Of a stretch of 64,000 nucleotides of DNA, positions 32,925-41,857 are shown piece by piece. The stretch lies in NCBI GenBank assembly GCA_047345645.1, contig JBLEFH010000003.1. One strand, written 5' to 3'. A model generated the notes under the pieces. It made no database searches. It saw only the letters and a list, made by a program, of their open reading frames with translations, and had not been told where the DNA came from. Origin of the DNA: JBLEFH01 sp047345645. GTDB taxonomy: Bacteria; Pseudomonadota; Alphaproteobacteria; Rhodobacterales; Rhodobacteraceae. The position numbers and the translations under genes were made by a program. Within the stretch, counting starts at the first letter, position 1. Each line of letters starts with the position of its first letter.

Positions 32925-34466
32925 TTAAAAGAAGCCCATCGGATTGGGATCATAGCTGACGAGCAGGTTTTTCGTCTGCTGGTAATGATCGAGCATCATC
33001 AGATGGTTCTCGCGCCCGATGCCCGATTGCTTGTAGCCCCCGAAGGCCGCGTGCGCCGGGTAGAGGTGGTAGCAATTTGTCCAGACACGGCCCGCCTGAA
33101 TGCCCCGGCCCATGCGGAAGGCGCGCGAGCCGTCGCGGGTCCACACCCCGGCCCCGAGGCCGTAGAGCGTGTCATTGGCGATCTTGAGGGCTTCGGCCTC
33201 GTCCTTGAAGGTTGTCACCGCCAGCACCGGGCCGAAGATTTCCTCTTGGAAGATCCGCATATCGTTGCGGCCCTTGAAGACGGTCGGCTGGATATAGCAG
33301 CCCTTCTCCGCGCCCTCGACGCTGCCCTTGTCGCCGCCGATCAGGACTTCCGCGCCCTCATCCTTGCCGAGTTTGAGATAGGAGGTGATTTTCTCCATCT
33401 GCTCGGTCGAGGCTTGGGCGCCGATCATCGTGTCCATTTGCAAGGGGTTGCCCTGCTTGATCTTGCCGACCCGCTCGATGGCGCGGGCGATGAAGTCGTC
33501 ATAAATCGACTCTTGGATGAGCGCGCGGGACGGACAGGTGCAGACCTCGCCCTGATTGAGCGCGAACATCGCGAAACCTTCGAGGCATTTGTCGAAATAG
33601 GCGTCGTCGGCGCTCATCACGTCCTCAAAGAACACGTTGGGCGATTTGCCCCCGAGTTCCAGCGTCACCGGGATGATGTTTTCGGACGCATATTGCATGA
33701 TCATCCGCCCGGTGGTGGTTTCCCCGGTAAAGGCGATCTTGGCGATGCGTTTCGAGCTGGCGAGCGGCTTGCCCGCCTCGATGCCGAAACCGTTCACGAC
33801 GTTCAGCACGCCCGGCGGCAGAAGATCGCCGATGAGTTCCATCAGCACCATGATCGAGCCGGGGGTTTGCTCCGCCGGTTTGATGACCACCGCATTGCCC
33901 GCCGCGAGCGCCGGCGCGAGTTTCCATGTTGCCATCAGGATCGGGAAGTTCCATGGGATGATCTGCCCGACCACGCCCAGAGGTTCCTTGAAATGGTAGG
34001 CATAAGTGTTCGCGTCGATCTCGGCGATGGAGCCTTGCTCGGCCCGGATCACCCCGCCGAAATAGCGGAAATGGTCGATGGCCAGCGCAATATCGGCGTT
34101 GATCGTCTCGCGGATCGGCTTGCCGTTGTCGAGGGTTTCGGCGACGGCGAGCAGGTGGTGATTGTCCTCCATGACCTGCGCGATCTTGAAGAGCATGTTC
34201 GAGCGCTCGGCGAGTGAGGTTTTGCCCCAATCGGGCGCCGCTTTATGGGCCGCATCGAGCGCGAAATTCACGTCATCTTCATTGGAGCGCGCCACTTCGC
34301 AGATGACTTCGCCGGTCACGGGGGTGGTGTTTTCGAAATATTCGCCCGATTTCGGCGCGACGAATTCACCGCCCACAAAGTTTCCGTAGCGCGATTTATA
34401 GGGAAACTTCACATCAAGATGCGATGAGTCGAGCGCCGCAGAGGGCGCATTTTGCTGTGTATTCAT
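32925..34466 (-). CDS. NAD-dependent aldehyde dehydrogenase (AldB/acetaldehyde type)
   Basis: This 513-residue ALDH of the AldB/ExaC type has IIPWNFPILM, GETTTGR, the catalytic Glu in LELGGKSPN, and the catalytic Cys in NQGEVCTCPSRAL. The C-terminal NCYHLYPAHAAFGGYKQSG region is typical of acetaldehyde and short-chain aldehyde oxidisers. AGGGAG precedes the ATG. It forms an operon with DUF779. Confidence 0.93.
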   Translation of the reverse strand: MNTQQNAPSAALDSSHLDVKFPYKSRYGNFVGGEFVAPKSGEYFENTTPVTGEVICEVARSNEDDVNFALDAAHKAAPDWGKTSLAERSNMLFKIAQVMEDNHHLLAVAETLDNGKPIRETINADIALAIDHFRYFGGVIRAEQGSIAEIDANTYAYHFKEPLGVVGQIIPWNFPILMATWKLAPALAAGNAVVIKPAEQTPGSIMVLMELIGDLLPPGVLNVVNGFGIEAGKPLASSKRIAKIAFTGETTTGRMIMQYASENIIPVTLELGGKSPNVFFEDVMSADDAYFDKCLEGFAMFALNQGEVCTCPSRALIQESIYDDFIARAIERVGKIKQGNPLQMDTMIGAQASTEQMEKITSYLKLGKDEGAEVLIGGDKGSVEGAEKGCYIQPTVFKGRNDMRIFQEEIFGPVLAVTTFKDEAEALKIANDTLYGLGAGVWTRDGSRAFRMGRGIQAGRVWTNCYHLYPAHAAFGGYKQSGIGRENHLMMLDHYQQTKNLLVSYDPNPMGFF

Positions 34467-34484
34467 GATTTTACTCCCTAGAGC

Positions 34485-34503
34485 GGGTCATGTGTTCTGA
34501 CCC
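34485..34503. promoter_or_regulatory. inverted repeat upstream of aldehyde dehydrogenase
   Basis: GGGTCA (34485-34490) and TGACCC (34498-34503) flank 7 bp. They lie 19-37 bp upstream of the aldehyde dehydrogenase ATG. It may be an operator or a 5'-UTR hairpin. Support is only the symmetry and position. Confidence 0.3.
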
Positions 34504-34581
34504 TGCTCTTCCAGCTTCGCGCTGACGGGAGAAGAAATCAAGGGTTGCGGCGGATTGTCGCACCCATTGGGGCAGGCGGCG

Positions 34582-35607
34582 TTAACCGTAATACTCCTCA
34601 TACCAGCGCACGAAGGCGGCGATCCCCTCGTCGATCGAGGTGTTGGGGGTGAAGCCCGTGACCTTCTCCAGCGCCGCCGTGTCCGCCCAGGTCGCGGAGA
34701 CATCGCCGGGCTGCATCGGCATCATATTGAGTTTCGCCTCAATCCCAGCGTGTTTTTGCAGAAGATCAATCACATCCATCAGCCGCTCCTTGCGCGAATT
34801 GCCGATGTTATAGACCTTGTAAGGGGCCCAGCTTCCGGCAGGGTCCGGGTTTTTCGCGTCAAAATCCGGGTCCGGCGCGGCGGGTTGCGGGATCAGGCGC
34901 ACGATGCTTTCCACGATGTCATCGACGAAGGTGAAGTCGCGATACATATCGCCATTGTTGAAGACGTTGAGCGGCTCGCCGTCCTTCATCGCCTTCATGA
35001 AGAGATACATCGCCATATCGGGCCGCCCCCACGGGCCGTAGACCGTGAAAAACCGGAGCCCGCTCGTCGGGATATCGTAAAGCGAGCTGTAGGAATGGGC
35101 CATCAGCTCATTGGCTTTTTTCGACGCGGCATAGAGGCTTTTGGGATGGTCCACATTGTCGGAGACGGAGAAGGGCATTTTCTCATTGCCACCATAGACG
35201 GAACTTGAGGACGCATAGAGCAGATGCTTCACATCGCCATTGCGGCACCCCTCCAAGATATTGAGAAAGCCCGCGATATTGGCCTCGATATAGTCGCGCG
35301 GCGCTTTGAGCGAGTGGCGCACCCCGGCCTGCGCGGCGAGGTTGATGACATATTCGGGGTTGTCCTCGGCGAAGATCGCATCGACGGCAGCGCGGTCCGC
35401 GAGATCGGCGCGGACGGTGCGGTGGCCGTCATAGCCGTCCAAGATTTTCAGCCGGTCCTCTTTCAGCGCGACATCGTAATAACTGTTGAGATTGTCGATC
35501 CCGACCACGCGGTGCCCGTCCTCCAGGAGACGTTTGGCGAGGTGGAAGCCGATGAACCCGGCGGTGCCGGTCACGAAAATCGGGCGGGTGCTGAGGGTCT
35601 CGGGCAT
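34582..35607 (-). CDS. UDP-glucuronate 4-epimerase-type SDR epimerase
   Basis: This 341-residue extended SDR enzyme has the NAD motif GTAGFIG at the start, NLAAQAGVRHSL, the active-site Ser in ASSSSVYG and YAASKK with the Tyr/Lys pair. FFTVYGPWGRPDMA follows. It inverts C4 of UDP-glucuronate (or a related sugar) for capsule or LPS. ATG 35607 has AGGAG upstream. No other polysaccharide genes are nearby, so it is isolated from its pathway. Confidence 0.92.
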   Translation of the reverse strand: MPETLSTRPIFVTGTAGFIGFHLAKRLLEDGHRVVGIDNLNSYYDVALKEDRLKILDGYDGHRTVRADLADRAAVDAIFAEDNPEYVINLAAQAGVRHSLKAPRDYIEANIAGFLNILEGCRNGDVKHLLYASSSSVYGGNEKMPFSVSDNVDHPKSLYAASKKANELMAHSYSSLYDIPTSGLRFFTVYGPWGRPDMAMYLFMKAMKDGEPLNVFNNGDMYRDFTFVDDIVESIVRLIPQPAAPDPDFDAKNPDPAGSWAPYKVYNIGNSRKERLMDVIDLLQKHAGIEAKLNMMPMQPGDVSATWADTAALEKVTGFTPNTSIDEGIAAFVRWYEEYYG

Positions 35608-35673
35608 GGCGGCTCCTGTCGGCTGGCCCATGGCGGGCTGTGCGCTTGGTATTTCAAAGCGCCGCGCCCTTGT

Positions 35674-36444
35674 CTAGCGCGGGCGCGGTGTGAGGGTGTC
35701 GAGGGGCTGGAAAATCGGGCCGTCCGCCGTCTCTTGGTAATAGGCGCTGACGCCGAAACCCGCGCGGATATTCTCGGGGGTCAACACGGCGGCGGGCGGG
35801 CCGTCGGCCATGATGCGCCGCTCGCCGAGCATGACGAGCCGTGTGCAATGGCGCGCCGCGAGGCCGAGATCATGGAGCGAGGCGATGACCGCGCGGCCCC
35901 CCGTCGCCAGCCCCGCGAAACTGCGCATGGTCGCGATCTGATGCGCCGGATCAAGGCCCGCGACTGGCTCGTCGGCAATAAGGAGCGGCGTGTCCTGCGC
36001 CAGCGCGCGGGCGATCAGGGCGCGGGTTTGCTCGCCGCCCGAAAGGCGCGTCGCGGTGCGGCTGCGGAAATCCTCAAGCTGCATATGGCGGATCGCGGCG
36101 TCGATTTTGGTTTGGTCCTCGTCCGAAAGTTTCCGGCCCGCAGCGAGATAGGGGCTGCGGCCAAGGGCGACGAGGCGCTCCACGGTGACGGGCCACGCAA
36201 TTTCATGGGATTGCGGCAGGAAGGCCGCTTGCTTGGCGCGGGCACGGGGCGAAAGCGCGGCAAGGGAGCTGTGGCCGTCGAAGGGGATCAGGCCAAGCGC
36301 GGCGCGCATCAGGGTCGATTTGCCCGCGCCATTGGGGCCGATAAGGCCGATGAATTCGCCCGGCGCGACGGTGAGCGAGACGTCTTTCAACACCGCCCGC
36401 TCGCGCAGGGTGACGGAGAGATTTTGGAGGGAGAGCAAACTCAT
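35674..36444 (-). CDS. ABC transporter ATPase, FecE/BtuD type
   Basis: This 256-residue ATPase has Walker A GPNGAGKST, signature LSGGEQTRA, Walker B LLIADEP and a switch His in IASLHDLGL. The family serves siderophore, heme or cobalamin import with FecCD permeases. It overlaps the permease stop (ATGA). No binding protein or TonB receptor gene is visible in the window. Confidence 0.93.
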   Translation of the reverse strand: MSLLSLQNLSVTLRERAVLKDVSLTVAPGEFIGLIGPNGAGKSTLMRAALGLIPFDGHSSLAALSPRARAKQAAFLPQSHEIAWPVTVERLVALGRSPYLAAGRKLSDEDQTKIDAAIRHMQLEDFRSRTATRLSGGEQTRALIARALAQDTPLLIADEPVAGLDPAHQIATMRSFAGLATGGRAVIASLHDLGLAARHCTRLVMLGERRIMADGPPAAVLTPENIRAGFGVSAYYQETADGPIFQPLDTLTPRPR

Positions 36445-37436
36445 AGCCCCTCCTGCCGCGTCTTGTAGATGAGGTGTAAAAAGAGCGGCGCGCCGACGAG
36501 GGCGGTGAGGACGCCGAGCTTGAGGTCTTGCCCCGGCAGGATCACCCGCACGGCGATGTCGGCGGCGAGCAGCATCACCGCGCCGCCCGCCGCGGAAGCA
36601 TGGACGAGGCGGGACGGGACCGCGCCGACGAATGGGCGCAAGAAATGCGGGACGACGAGGCCGACAAAGCCGATCGCGCCCGCCACCGCCGTCGCCGCGC
36701 CAACCGCGCAGGCGGTGCCGATCACGAGGCGCAGGCGCAGGGCGGAAAGGTTCATGCCAAGCGCTTCGGCGGCGTCCTCGCCCAAGGTGAGCGCGTCGAT
36801 CCCCCGCCCGAGCGAGAGGAGCAGCGCCCAGCCGAGCAGCGAGAGCGGGAGTGCGAGCCAGAGATGGATCATCGAGCGGTCCGCCAGCGAGCCCATCATC
36901 CAGAACACGATTTCATTGGCCGCAAAGGGGTTGGGCGAAAGGTTGAGGACGAGCGAGGTCAGCGCGGCGGCAAGGGCGGAGATGGCGATCCCCGCGAGGA
37001 TCAGCGTGAGCGCGCCACCGCGCGGGCCGGCCAGCATCAGGATGATGCCGGTGCCGATGAGCGCGCCGATGAGCGCGGCGAGCGGCAGGCCGAGGGCGAA
37101 ACTCGCGGCAAGGCCGGTATGGATGGCGAGAACCGCGCCGAGGGCGGCGGAGCCGGAGACGCCGATCAGCCCCGGTTCGGCCAGCGGGTTGCGCAGATAG
37201 CCCTGCATCGCCGCGCCCGAGAGGCCGAGGCTGACCCCGATGATCACGCCAAGCACCGCGCGCGGCAGGCGGATCTCGCGCATCACGACCGCGATTGGCC
37301 CGCCCTCCCCGGTCACGAGCGCGCGCAGGCTCTCGCCCCACCCCGCTTCCGCCGGGCCGACGCAGAGCGAGACCGCGAAGAGCAGCGCCGCCAGCGTCCA
37401 GAGCGCCGGGATCAGCCAGGGGGTGTCGCGCTGCAT
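36441..37436 (-). CDS. FecCD-family ABC permease
   Basis: This 331-residue, roughly 10-TM permease has GVIIGVSLGLSGAAMQGYLRNPLAEPGLIG, the FecCD signature, and GFVGLVVPHFLRPFVG. ATG 37436 has AAAGGAG upstream; the open frame continues to 37493 without a better start. It forms a two-gene unit with the ATPase. Cargo (Fe-siderophore, heme or B12) cannot be told. No cobalamin riboswitch was seen upstream. Confidence 0.93.
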   Translation of the reverse strand: MQRDTPWLIPALWTLAALLFAVSLCVGPAEAGWGESLRALVTGEGGPIAVVMREIRLPRAVLGVIIGVSLGLSGAAMQGYLRNPLAEPGLIGVSGSAALGAVLAIHTGLAASFALGLPLAALIGALIGTGIILMLAGPRGGALTLILAGIAISALAAALTSLVLNLSPNPFAANEIVFWMMGSLADRSMIHLWLALPLSLLGWALLLSLGRGIDALTLGEDAAEALGMNLSALRLRLVIGTACAVGAATAVAGAIGFVGLVVPHFLRPFVGAVPSRLVHASAAGGAVMLLAADIAVRVILPGQDLKLGVLTALVGAPLFLHLIYKTRQEGL

Positions 37437-37508
37437 ATCGCTCCTTTGCGGTTGGTTGGGGCGCAGAAAACCACCCCGCCCGGAGCGGGGCAAGGGGTTC
37501 CGCAGGGT

Positions 37509-37892
37509 TCAGCCCAGATAGTCGATGATCGGGCAATCGGGCCGCGCGTCGCCGTTGCAGGCGCGGACGAGGCTGGCGAGCGTGTCGTGAAGGGCCTGCA
37601 ACTCGCGCTGTTTCTCCTCGATCTCGGTCAGGCGGTGCTTGGCGAGGCGTTTGACATCGGCGCTGGAGCGGTTCTGGTCCTGATAGAGCCCCAGAAGATC
37701 GCGACATTCCTCCACCGAAAAGCCGAAGTCGCGCGCGCGGCGCACAAAGATGAGCCGCCGGAGCGCCGCATCGCCATAACTGCGATAGCCCGCCTCGGTC
37801 CGCCCTTCGGCCTCGACCAGCCCGATATCATCGTAATAGCGCACGGTTTTGACCGGCAGCCCCGCCTCTTGCGCGACCTGAGAAATATTCAT
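37509..37892 (-). CDS. MerR-family regulator, CueR-like
   Basis: The 127-residue protein has a MerR HTH (MNISQVAQEAGLPVKTVRYYDDIGLV, GYRSY) followed by a dimerisation helix. The metal loop is ACNGDARPDCP, i.e. Cys-x7-Cys, the Cu(I)/Ag(I)/Au(I) arrangement of CueR and HmrR. It is divergent from the glutaredoxin-MauE gene, whose promoter carries a CueR-like dyad in a 19-bp spacer. It probably activates that gene in response to copper, as an untypical target instead of a copper ATPase. Confidence 0.9.
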   Translation of the reverse strand: MNISQVAQEAGLPVKTVRYYDDIGLVEAEGRTEAGYRSYGDAALRRLIFVRRARDFGFSVEECRDLLGLYQDQNRSSADVKRLAKHRLTEIEEKQRELQALHDTLASLVRACNGDARPDCPIIDYLG

Positions 37893-37902
37893 AGATATCT
37901 CC

Positions 37903-37933
37903 TTGACCCTCCAGTTACTGGAAGGATTAAATC
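37903..37933 (+). promoter_or_regulatory. MerR-type promoter of glutaredoxin-MauE gene
   Basis: A TTGACC -35 element and a TAAATC -10 element are separated by 19 bp, the long spacer MerR activators need. The spacer holds the dyad CC-x-TCCAG-TTA-CTGGA-x-GG (37907-37925), which resembles CueR boxes. Confidence 0.8.
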
Positions 37934-37962
37934 ATCGGGATACACAAACGCAAGAGGGCGAT

Positions 37963-38712
37963 ATGGCCAAGGATTCCGAACCCAAATACGAGCTTTACCG
38001 GATGGTGATGACGGAGCATATGTGCCCGTCCGGCCTGAAAGCGAAGGATTTTCTGGACCGTCAGGGGATTGATTTCGAAGATCACCACCTGACGAGCCGC
38101 CCCGAAGTCGATGCGTTCAAGGAAAAGCATGGGGTGGAGACGACGCCGCAGCTTCTCGTCGATGGCAAGGCGATTGGCGGCTATGAGGCGACGCTGAAAT
38201 ATTTTGGCAAAGAGGCCCCCAAGAAGAATGAGACCAGCTACCAGCCGGTGATCGCGCTTTTCGCGGTTGGCGCGCTGATGGCGATTGCGGTGACGTGGCT
38301 GGCCGCCGGGACGCTCGTGAGCGGCATGACCTTCCCGAAATTCATCGCGATTTCGATGGTCCTGCTCGGGCTGCAAAAGCTCAAGGATATCGAGAGCTTC
38401 TCCTCGATGTTCCTGACCTATGATTTGCTGGCGCAGCGGCAGGTCCGCTACGGCTATGTCTACCCGTTCCTTGAAACCGGCGCGGGCCTTCTGATGCTCG
38501 CGGGCGCGCTGACTTGGCTGGCCGCCCCGGTGGCGCTGGTCATTGGCGGGATCGGCGCGATCAGCGTGTTCAAGGCGGTCTATATCGACAAGCGGGAGCT
38601 GAAATGCGCCTGTGTGGGCGGCGATTCCAACGTCCCGCTCGGCTTTGTCTCGCTGACCGAGAACGTCATGATGGTCGGCATGGCGCTCTGGATGCTGACG
38701 CGAATTTTCTAA
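37963..38712 (+). CDS. glutaredoxin-like domain fused to MauE/DoxX-type membrane protein
   Basis: Residues about 10-80 form a glutaredoxin-like domain (TTPQLLVDGKAIGGYEATL), but the active site reads CPSG instead of CPYC. After a linker come about four TM helices of MauE type, with a lumen- or cytosol-side CACVGG motif (KCACVGGDSNVPLGFVSLTEN). ATG 37963 has GAGGG upstream; the open frame to 37903 overlaps the promoter. A CueR-like regulator is divergent, suggesting a role in thiol or copper handling at the membrane (inference). Confidence 0.85.
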   Translation: MAKDSEPKYELYRMVMTEHMCPSGLKAKDFLDRQGIDFEDHHLTSRPEVDAFKEKHGVETTPQLLVDGKAIGGYEATLKYFGKEAPKKNETSYQPVIALFAVGALMAIAVTWLAAGTLVSGMTFPKFIAISMVLLGLQKLKDIESFSSMFLTYDLLAQRQVRYGYVYPFLETGAGLLMLAGALTWLAAPVALVIGGIGAISVFKAVYIDKRELKCACVGGDSNVPLGFVSLTENVMMVGMALWMLTRIF

Positions 38713-38718
38713 ACCTCG

Positions 38719-38746
38719 CGGCTTGCCCTCTTAGTAGGGCAAGCCG
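38719..38746. terminator. bidirectional hairpin between convergent glutaredoxin-MauE and pobA genes
   Basis: CGGCTTGCCC (38719-38728) and GGGCAAGCCG (38737-38746) form a 10-bp stem. The pobA stop codon lies in the 8-nt loop and its last codons form one arm. The plus strand continues into AATTTT. It probably serves both transcripts. Confidence 0.7.
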
Positions 38747-39903
38747 ACATAATTTTCGGCCAGTGCGGTCATCGCGGCTTCGGATTCCAGCGTGTAATCC
38801 AGCTCCGCCTGATGGACGCGCTGCACGAAGGGATCATCCTCCGCAAAGGCGTGCAGCATGGTCGTCATCCACCACGAAAACCGCTCGGCTTTCCAGACAC
38901 GGGAGAGCGCGCGCTCGGAATAGGCGTCGAGCGCGGCGGTGGATTTCTCGCCGTAAAACTCCTTCAGACCCTCAAAGATGTAATGCACGTCGCTCGCGGC
39001 GAGGTTGAGGCCCTTGGCCCCTGTCGGCGGGACGATATGGGCCGCGTCGCCGCAGAGGAACAGCCGTCCGAAGCGCATCGGCTCGGCCACGAAACTGCGC
39101 AAGGGGGCGATGGATTTCTCGAAACTCGGGCCGGTTTTCATGTCATCCGCCACATTCTGCGGCAGGCGGCGGCGCAGCTCGTCCCAGAAGTCATCGTCGG
39201 ACCATTGCTCGACCTTATGGCTCATCGGCACCTGAATATAATAGCGGCTGCGGGTCATGGAACGCAGCGAGCAGAGCGAGAAGCCGCGCGGGTGGCGGCC
39301 ATAGATCAGCTCTTCGCGGACCGGCGGCACCTCGGCGAGAATGCCAAGCCAGCCAAAGGGATAGACACGCTCGAAGGTGCGGATCGCGTCGATCGGCACC
39401 GCGCGGCGCGAGACGCCATGATAGCCGTCGCAGCCGATGATATAGTCGCAGTCGATCCGGTGGGTCTGGCCGTCTTTCTCATAGGTCAGCCACGGCTTCT
39501 CGCTGTCGAAATCGCGGGGCGTGACATGCTCGGCGTTGTAGATGGTTTTGAGATCCGCCGCCTCGCGGGCATCCATCAGATCGCGGGTCATCTCGGTCTG
39601 GCCGTAGACGGTCACATGTTTGCCGCCGGTGAGCTGGCGCACATTGATGTCGTAGAGCTTGCCTTCCATGGCAATGTGAAAGCCGTCATGGGGCAAGCCC
39701 TCGGCCTTGAGCCGGTCGTCACAACCCGCCTGGGTCAGCAGATCGCATGTGCCCTGCTCCAGCACCCCGGCCCGGACGCGGCCCAAAATATACTCCCGAT
39801 CCACCCGGTCGAGAATGACCGCCTCGACCCCGATGGTGTGGAGCAATTGCCCCAAAAGCAGCCCCGACGGACCCGACCCGATAATCGCAACCTGAACACG
39901 CAT
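38731..39903 (-). CDS. pobA: 4-hydroxybenzoate 3-monooxygenase
   Basis: This 390-residue FAD/NADPH enzyme converts 4-hydroxybenzoate to protocatechuate. The FAD motif GSGPSG is at the N-terminus, IIGCDGYHGVSRR is the second FAD/NADPH motif and GDAAHIVPPTGAKGLNLA the third. AAGGGAGG precedes the ATG. It ends the aromatic supercluster, 100 bp after quiC. No divergent PobR regulator is present, so control may come from the larger transcript or from its own A+T-rich leader. Confidence 0.95.
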   Translation of the reverse strand: MRVQVAIIGSGPSGLLLGQLLHTIGVEAVILDRVDREYILGRVRAGVLEQGTCDLLTQAGCDDRLKAEGLPHDGFHIAMEGKLYDINVRQLTGGKHVTVYGQTEMTRDLMDAREAADLKTIYNAEHVTPRDFDSEKPWLTYEKDGQTHRIDCDYIIGCDGYHGVSRRAVPIDAIRTFERVYPFGWLGILAEVPPVREELIYGRHPRGFSLCSLRSMTRSRYYIQVPMSHKVEQWSDDDFWDELRRRLPQNVADDMKTGPSFEKSIAPLRSFVAEPMRFGRLFLCGDAAHIVPPTGAKGLNLAASDVHYIFEGLKEFYGEKSTAALDAYSERALSRVWKAERFSWWMTTMLHAFAEDDPFVQRVHQAELDYTLESEAAMTALAENYVGLPY

Positions 39904-40003
39904 GAATATCCTCCCTTTTGACGTAAAGTCTCATAGGCTGCGCTTCTGGCAAAATATAAAATACACCGGAAAGCATAACTCTCCGGCTATAAAATTTGTG
40001 ATT

Positions 40004-41857
40004 TTAGTGCCGGGGCATGTCCTCTGGCGGGGCCTGCCGGGCCTGCGCGGCGAGGCGGATCGGCGCGTTCGCGGCGCCGAAACCCTGATAGCCCTCGCGC
40101 TGCACGACCTCGAAGAAAAAGAGGTCATGGAACGCGCCGGTATAGAGGTGGAGATAGCGCCCGTGCTCATCCTCGTCATAGAGCAGGTTGCCCGCGCGAA
40201 GCTGGTCCACGAAGTCCGGGTCGAGCGGGAAGCGGGTTTCGAGATCGTCGTAATAGTTGCGCGGGACCGGGAGGACGTTGACGCCCGCCGCCTTAAACTG
40301 CGCCGCCACCTCGAAAATCCGGTCGGTGGAGAAGGCGATATGCTGCACCCCTGCCCCGAGATATTCGGCCATGAAGCGCGAGGAGAGCGTGCGGCGCGAG
40401 GCGCTGGTGTTGAGGCAGATGCGCAAATCGCGGTCCTCATCCTGTAGCGCGATGCTTTCCACGATGCCGTTCGGGTCCACCACATCGACCTGTGGGGTGG
40501 TCTCGAAATCGAAGAGGGAGAGATACCAGAGCCGCCAGCTCAGCATCTCGTCCGGCGACATGGATTGCGCGATATGGTCGATGCCAAGAAGCGGGCCAGC
40601 GGGCGCTTCGTCCTGCGGTTCGAACTCGATGTCCCAGACCTTGGATAGCTCCGACTGCCCATCGACGAAATGGAGAAGCGAGCCGCCGAGCCCTTTGACG
40701 GCGGGAATGTCCAGCTCCCCGGGCCCGACCGCCTGGGAATAGCTTTGCATCCGCAGCGCCTTGGCACGGTCCATCGCGGAGGCCGCATCGCCGACGCGCA
40801 GGCCCATGGTGACAACCGAAGGGCCATGCATGAGTTGGTGGGAATGGGCGAGGCCATCCGGGTCCGTGTTCAGAACGAGGTTGATCTCGCCTTGGGAAAA
40901 GCGGGTCACATCCTTGCTGCGATGCGCGCCGGAGCGGGCGAAGCCCATGGCGGTGAAGAGCGTGGTGAGCGCCTCGGCGTCGCTTTCGGAGACGGCGAAT
41001 TCGATCCACTCGACCTTTTCCGGCTCGACGCGCGGCGGCATCCCGCCCGGTTTCGCCTGATCGTTGAGCCAGAGAAGCGCGCGCTCGCCATCCTCGGCGA
41101 TGCGGCGCGGCGCGGCCATGCGGAACCGGTCGTTGAAAATCTCATGGCTGAGCCAGCCGTCATAGCCGGTCGCGACCACCGCCTCCATGAAGGCCCCGAC
41201 GGGCAGATCGCCCTGCCCCGGAAAATTGCGGAAATGGCGCGACCATTGCAGCAGATCCATGTCCATCAGCGGCGCGTCGGCGAGTTGGACGAAGGTGATC
41301 TTGTCCGCCGGGATGGAGCGGATCTTGTCCACCGGCAGCTTGCGCGAGAGGATGTGCCAGCTGTCGAGGATGGTGCCGACATTGGGATGATCGGCGCGGC
41401 GGACGATCTCCCACGCATCGCGGTAATCATTCACATGGCGGCCCCAGGCGAGCGCTTCATAACCGATCTCAACATCGAAGCTTTTGGCGATCTCGCCGAG
41501 TTCGCGTAAGTCTTCGGCGGCCCGGTCGATCCCGCCAAGGGAGGCCGGCGAGACGCTGGAGCAGACGAGAATCCGCGAGGTGCCAAGCTCATTCATCAGG
41601 GCGAATTTGCGTTTGGCGCGCTCGAAATTGCGACTACGCTGCGGCTCGGGCATCCCTTCGAAATCGCGGAAGGGCTGGAAGGCGACGATGTCGAGCCCAT
41701 GCTCGCGCACCATCTGGCCGATCTCCGCGGGGCCGCCATCATGGGCCAGCACGTCATTCTCGAAAATCTCGACCCCGTGATAACCGGCGCTGGCAATGGC
41801 GCGCAGTTTTTCGGGCAAGGTGCCGCCCATGGAGACGGTGGCAATGGCGTGTTTCAT
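40004..41857 (-). CDS. quiC: 3-dehydroshikimate dehydratase / HPPD-like fusion (QuiC)
   Basis: This 617-residue two-domain protein makes protocatechuate from 3-dehydroshikimate. Residues 1-270 are a TIM-barrel sugar isomerase-like dehydratase (MKHAIATVSMGGTLPEKLRAIASAGYHGVEIFEND). Residues 290-617 resemble 4-hydroxyphenylpyruvate dioxygenase, with the metal His in LGIDHIAQS and VQHIAFSTD and Glu in FFEVVQREG. The fused form is known from Pseudomonas QuiC1-type enzymes; the second domain's role is unclear. It overlaps aroE by 4 bp. Confidence 0.92.
   Translation of the reverse strand: MKHAIATVSMGGTLPEKLRAIASAGYHGVEIFENDVLAHDGGPAEIGQMVREHGLDIVAFQPFRDFEGMPEPQRSRNFERAKRKFALMNELGTSRILVCSSVSPASLGGIDRAAEDLRELGEIAKSFDVEIGYEALAWGRHVNDYRDAWEIVRRADHPNVGTILDSWHILSRKLPVDKIRSIPADKITFVQLADAPLMDMDLLQWSRHFRNFPGQGDLPVGAFMEAVVATGYDGWLSHEIFNDRFRMAAPRRIAEDGERALLWLNDQAKPGGMPPRVEPEKVEWIEFAVSESDAEALTTLFTAMGFARSGAHRSKDVTRFSQGEINLVLNTDPDGLAHSHQLMHGPSVVTMGLRVGDAASAMDRAKALRMQSYSQAVGPGELDIPAVKGLGGSLLHFVDGQSELSKVWDIEFEPQDEAPAGPLLGIDHIAQSMSPDEMLSWRLWYLSLFDFETTPQVDVVDPNGIVESIALQDEDRDLRICLNTSASRRTLSSRFMAEYLGAGVQHIAFSTDRIFEVAAQFKAAGVNVLPVPRNYYDDLETRFPLDPDFVDQLRAGNLLYDEDEHGRYLHLYTGAFHDLFFFEVVQREGYQGFGAANAPIRLAAQARQAPPEDMPRH

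Noticed and set aside
37437..37508. Cobalamin riboswitch before the FecCD genes
   Set aside because: The gap is only 72 bp and has no recognisable B12-box or long structured leader.
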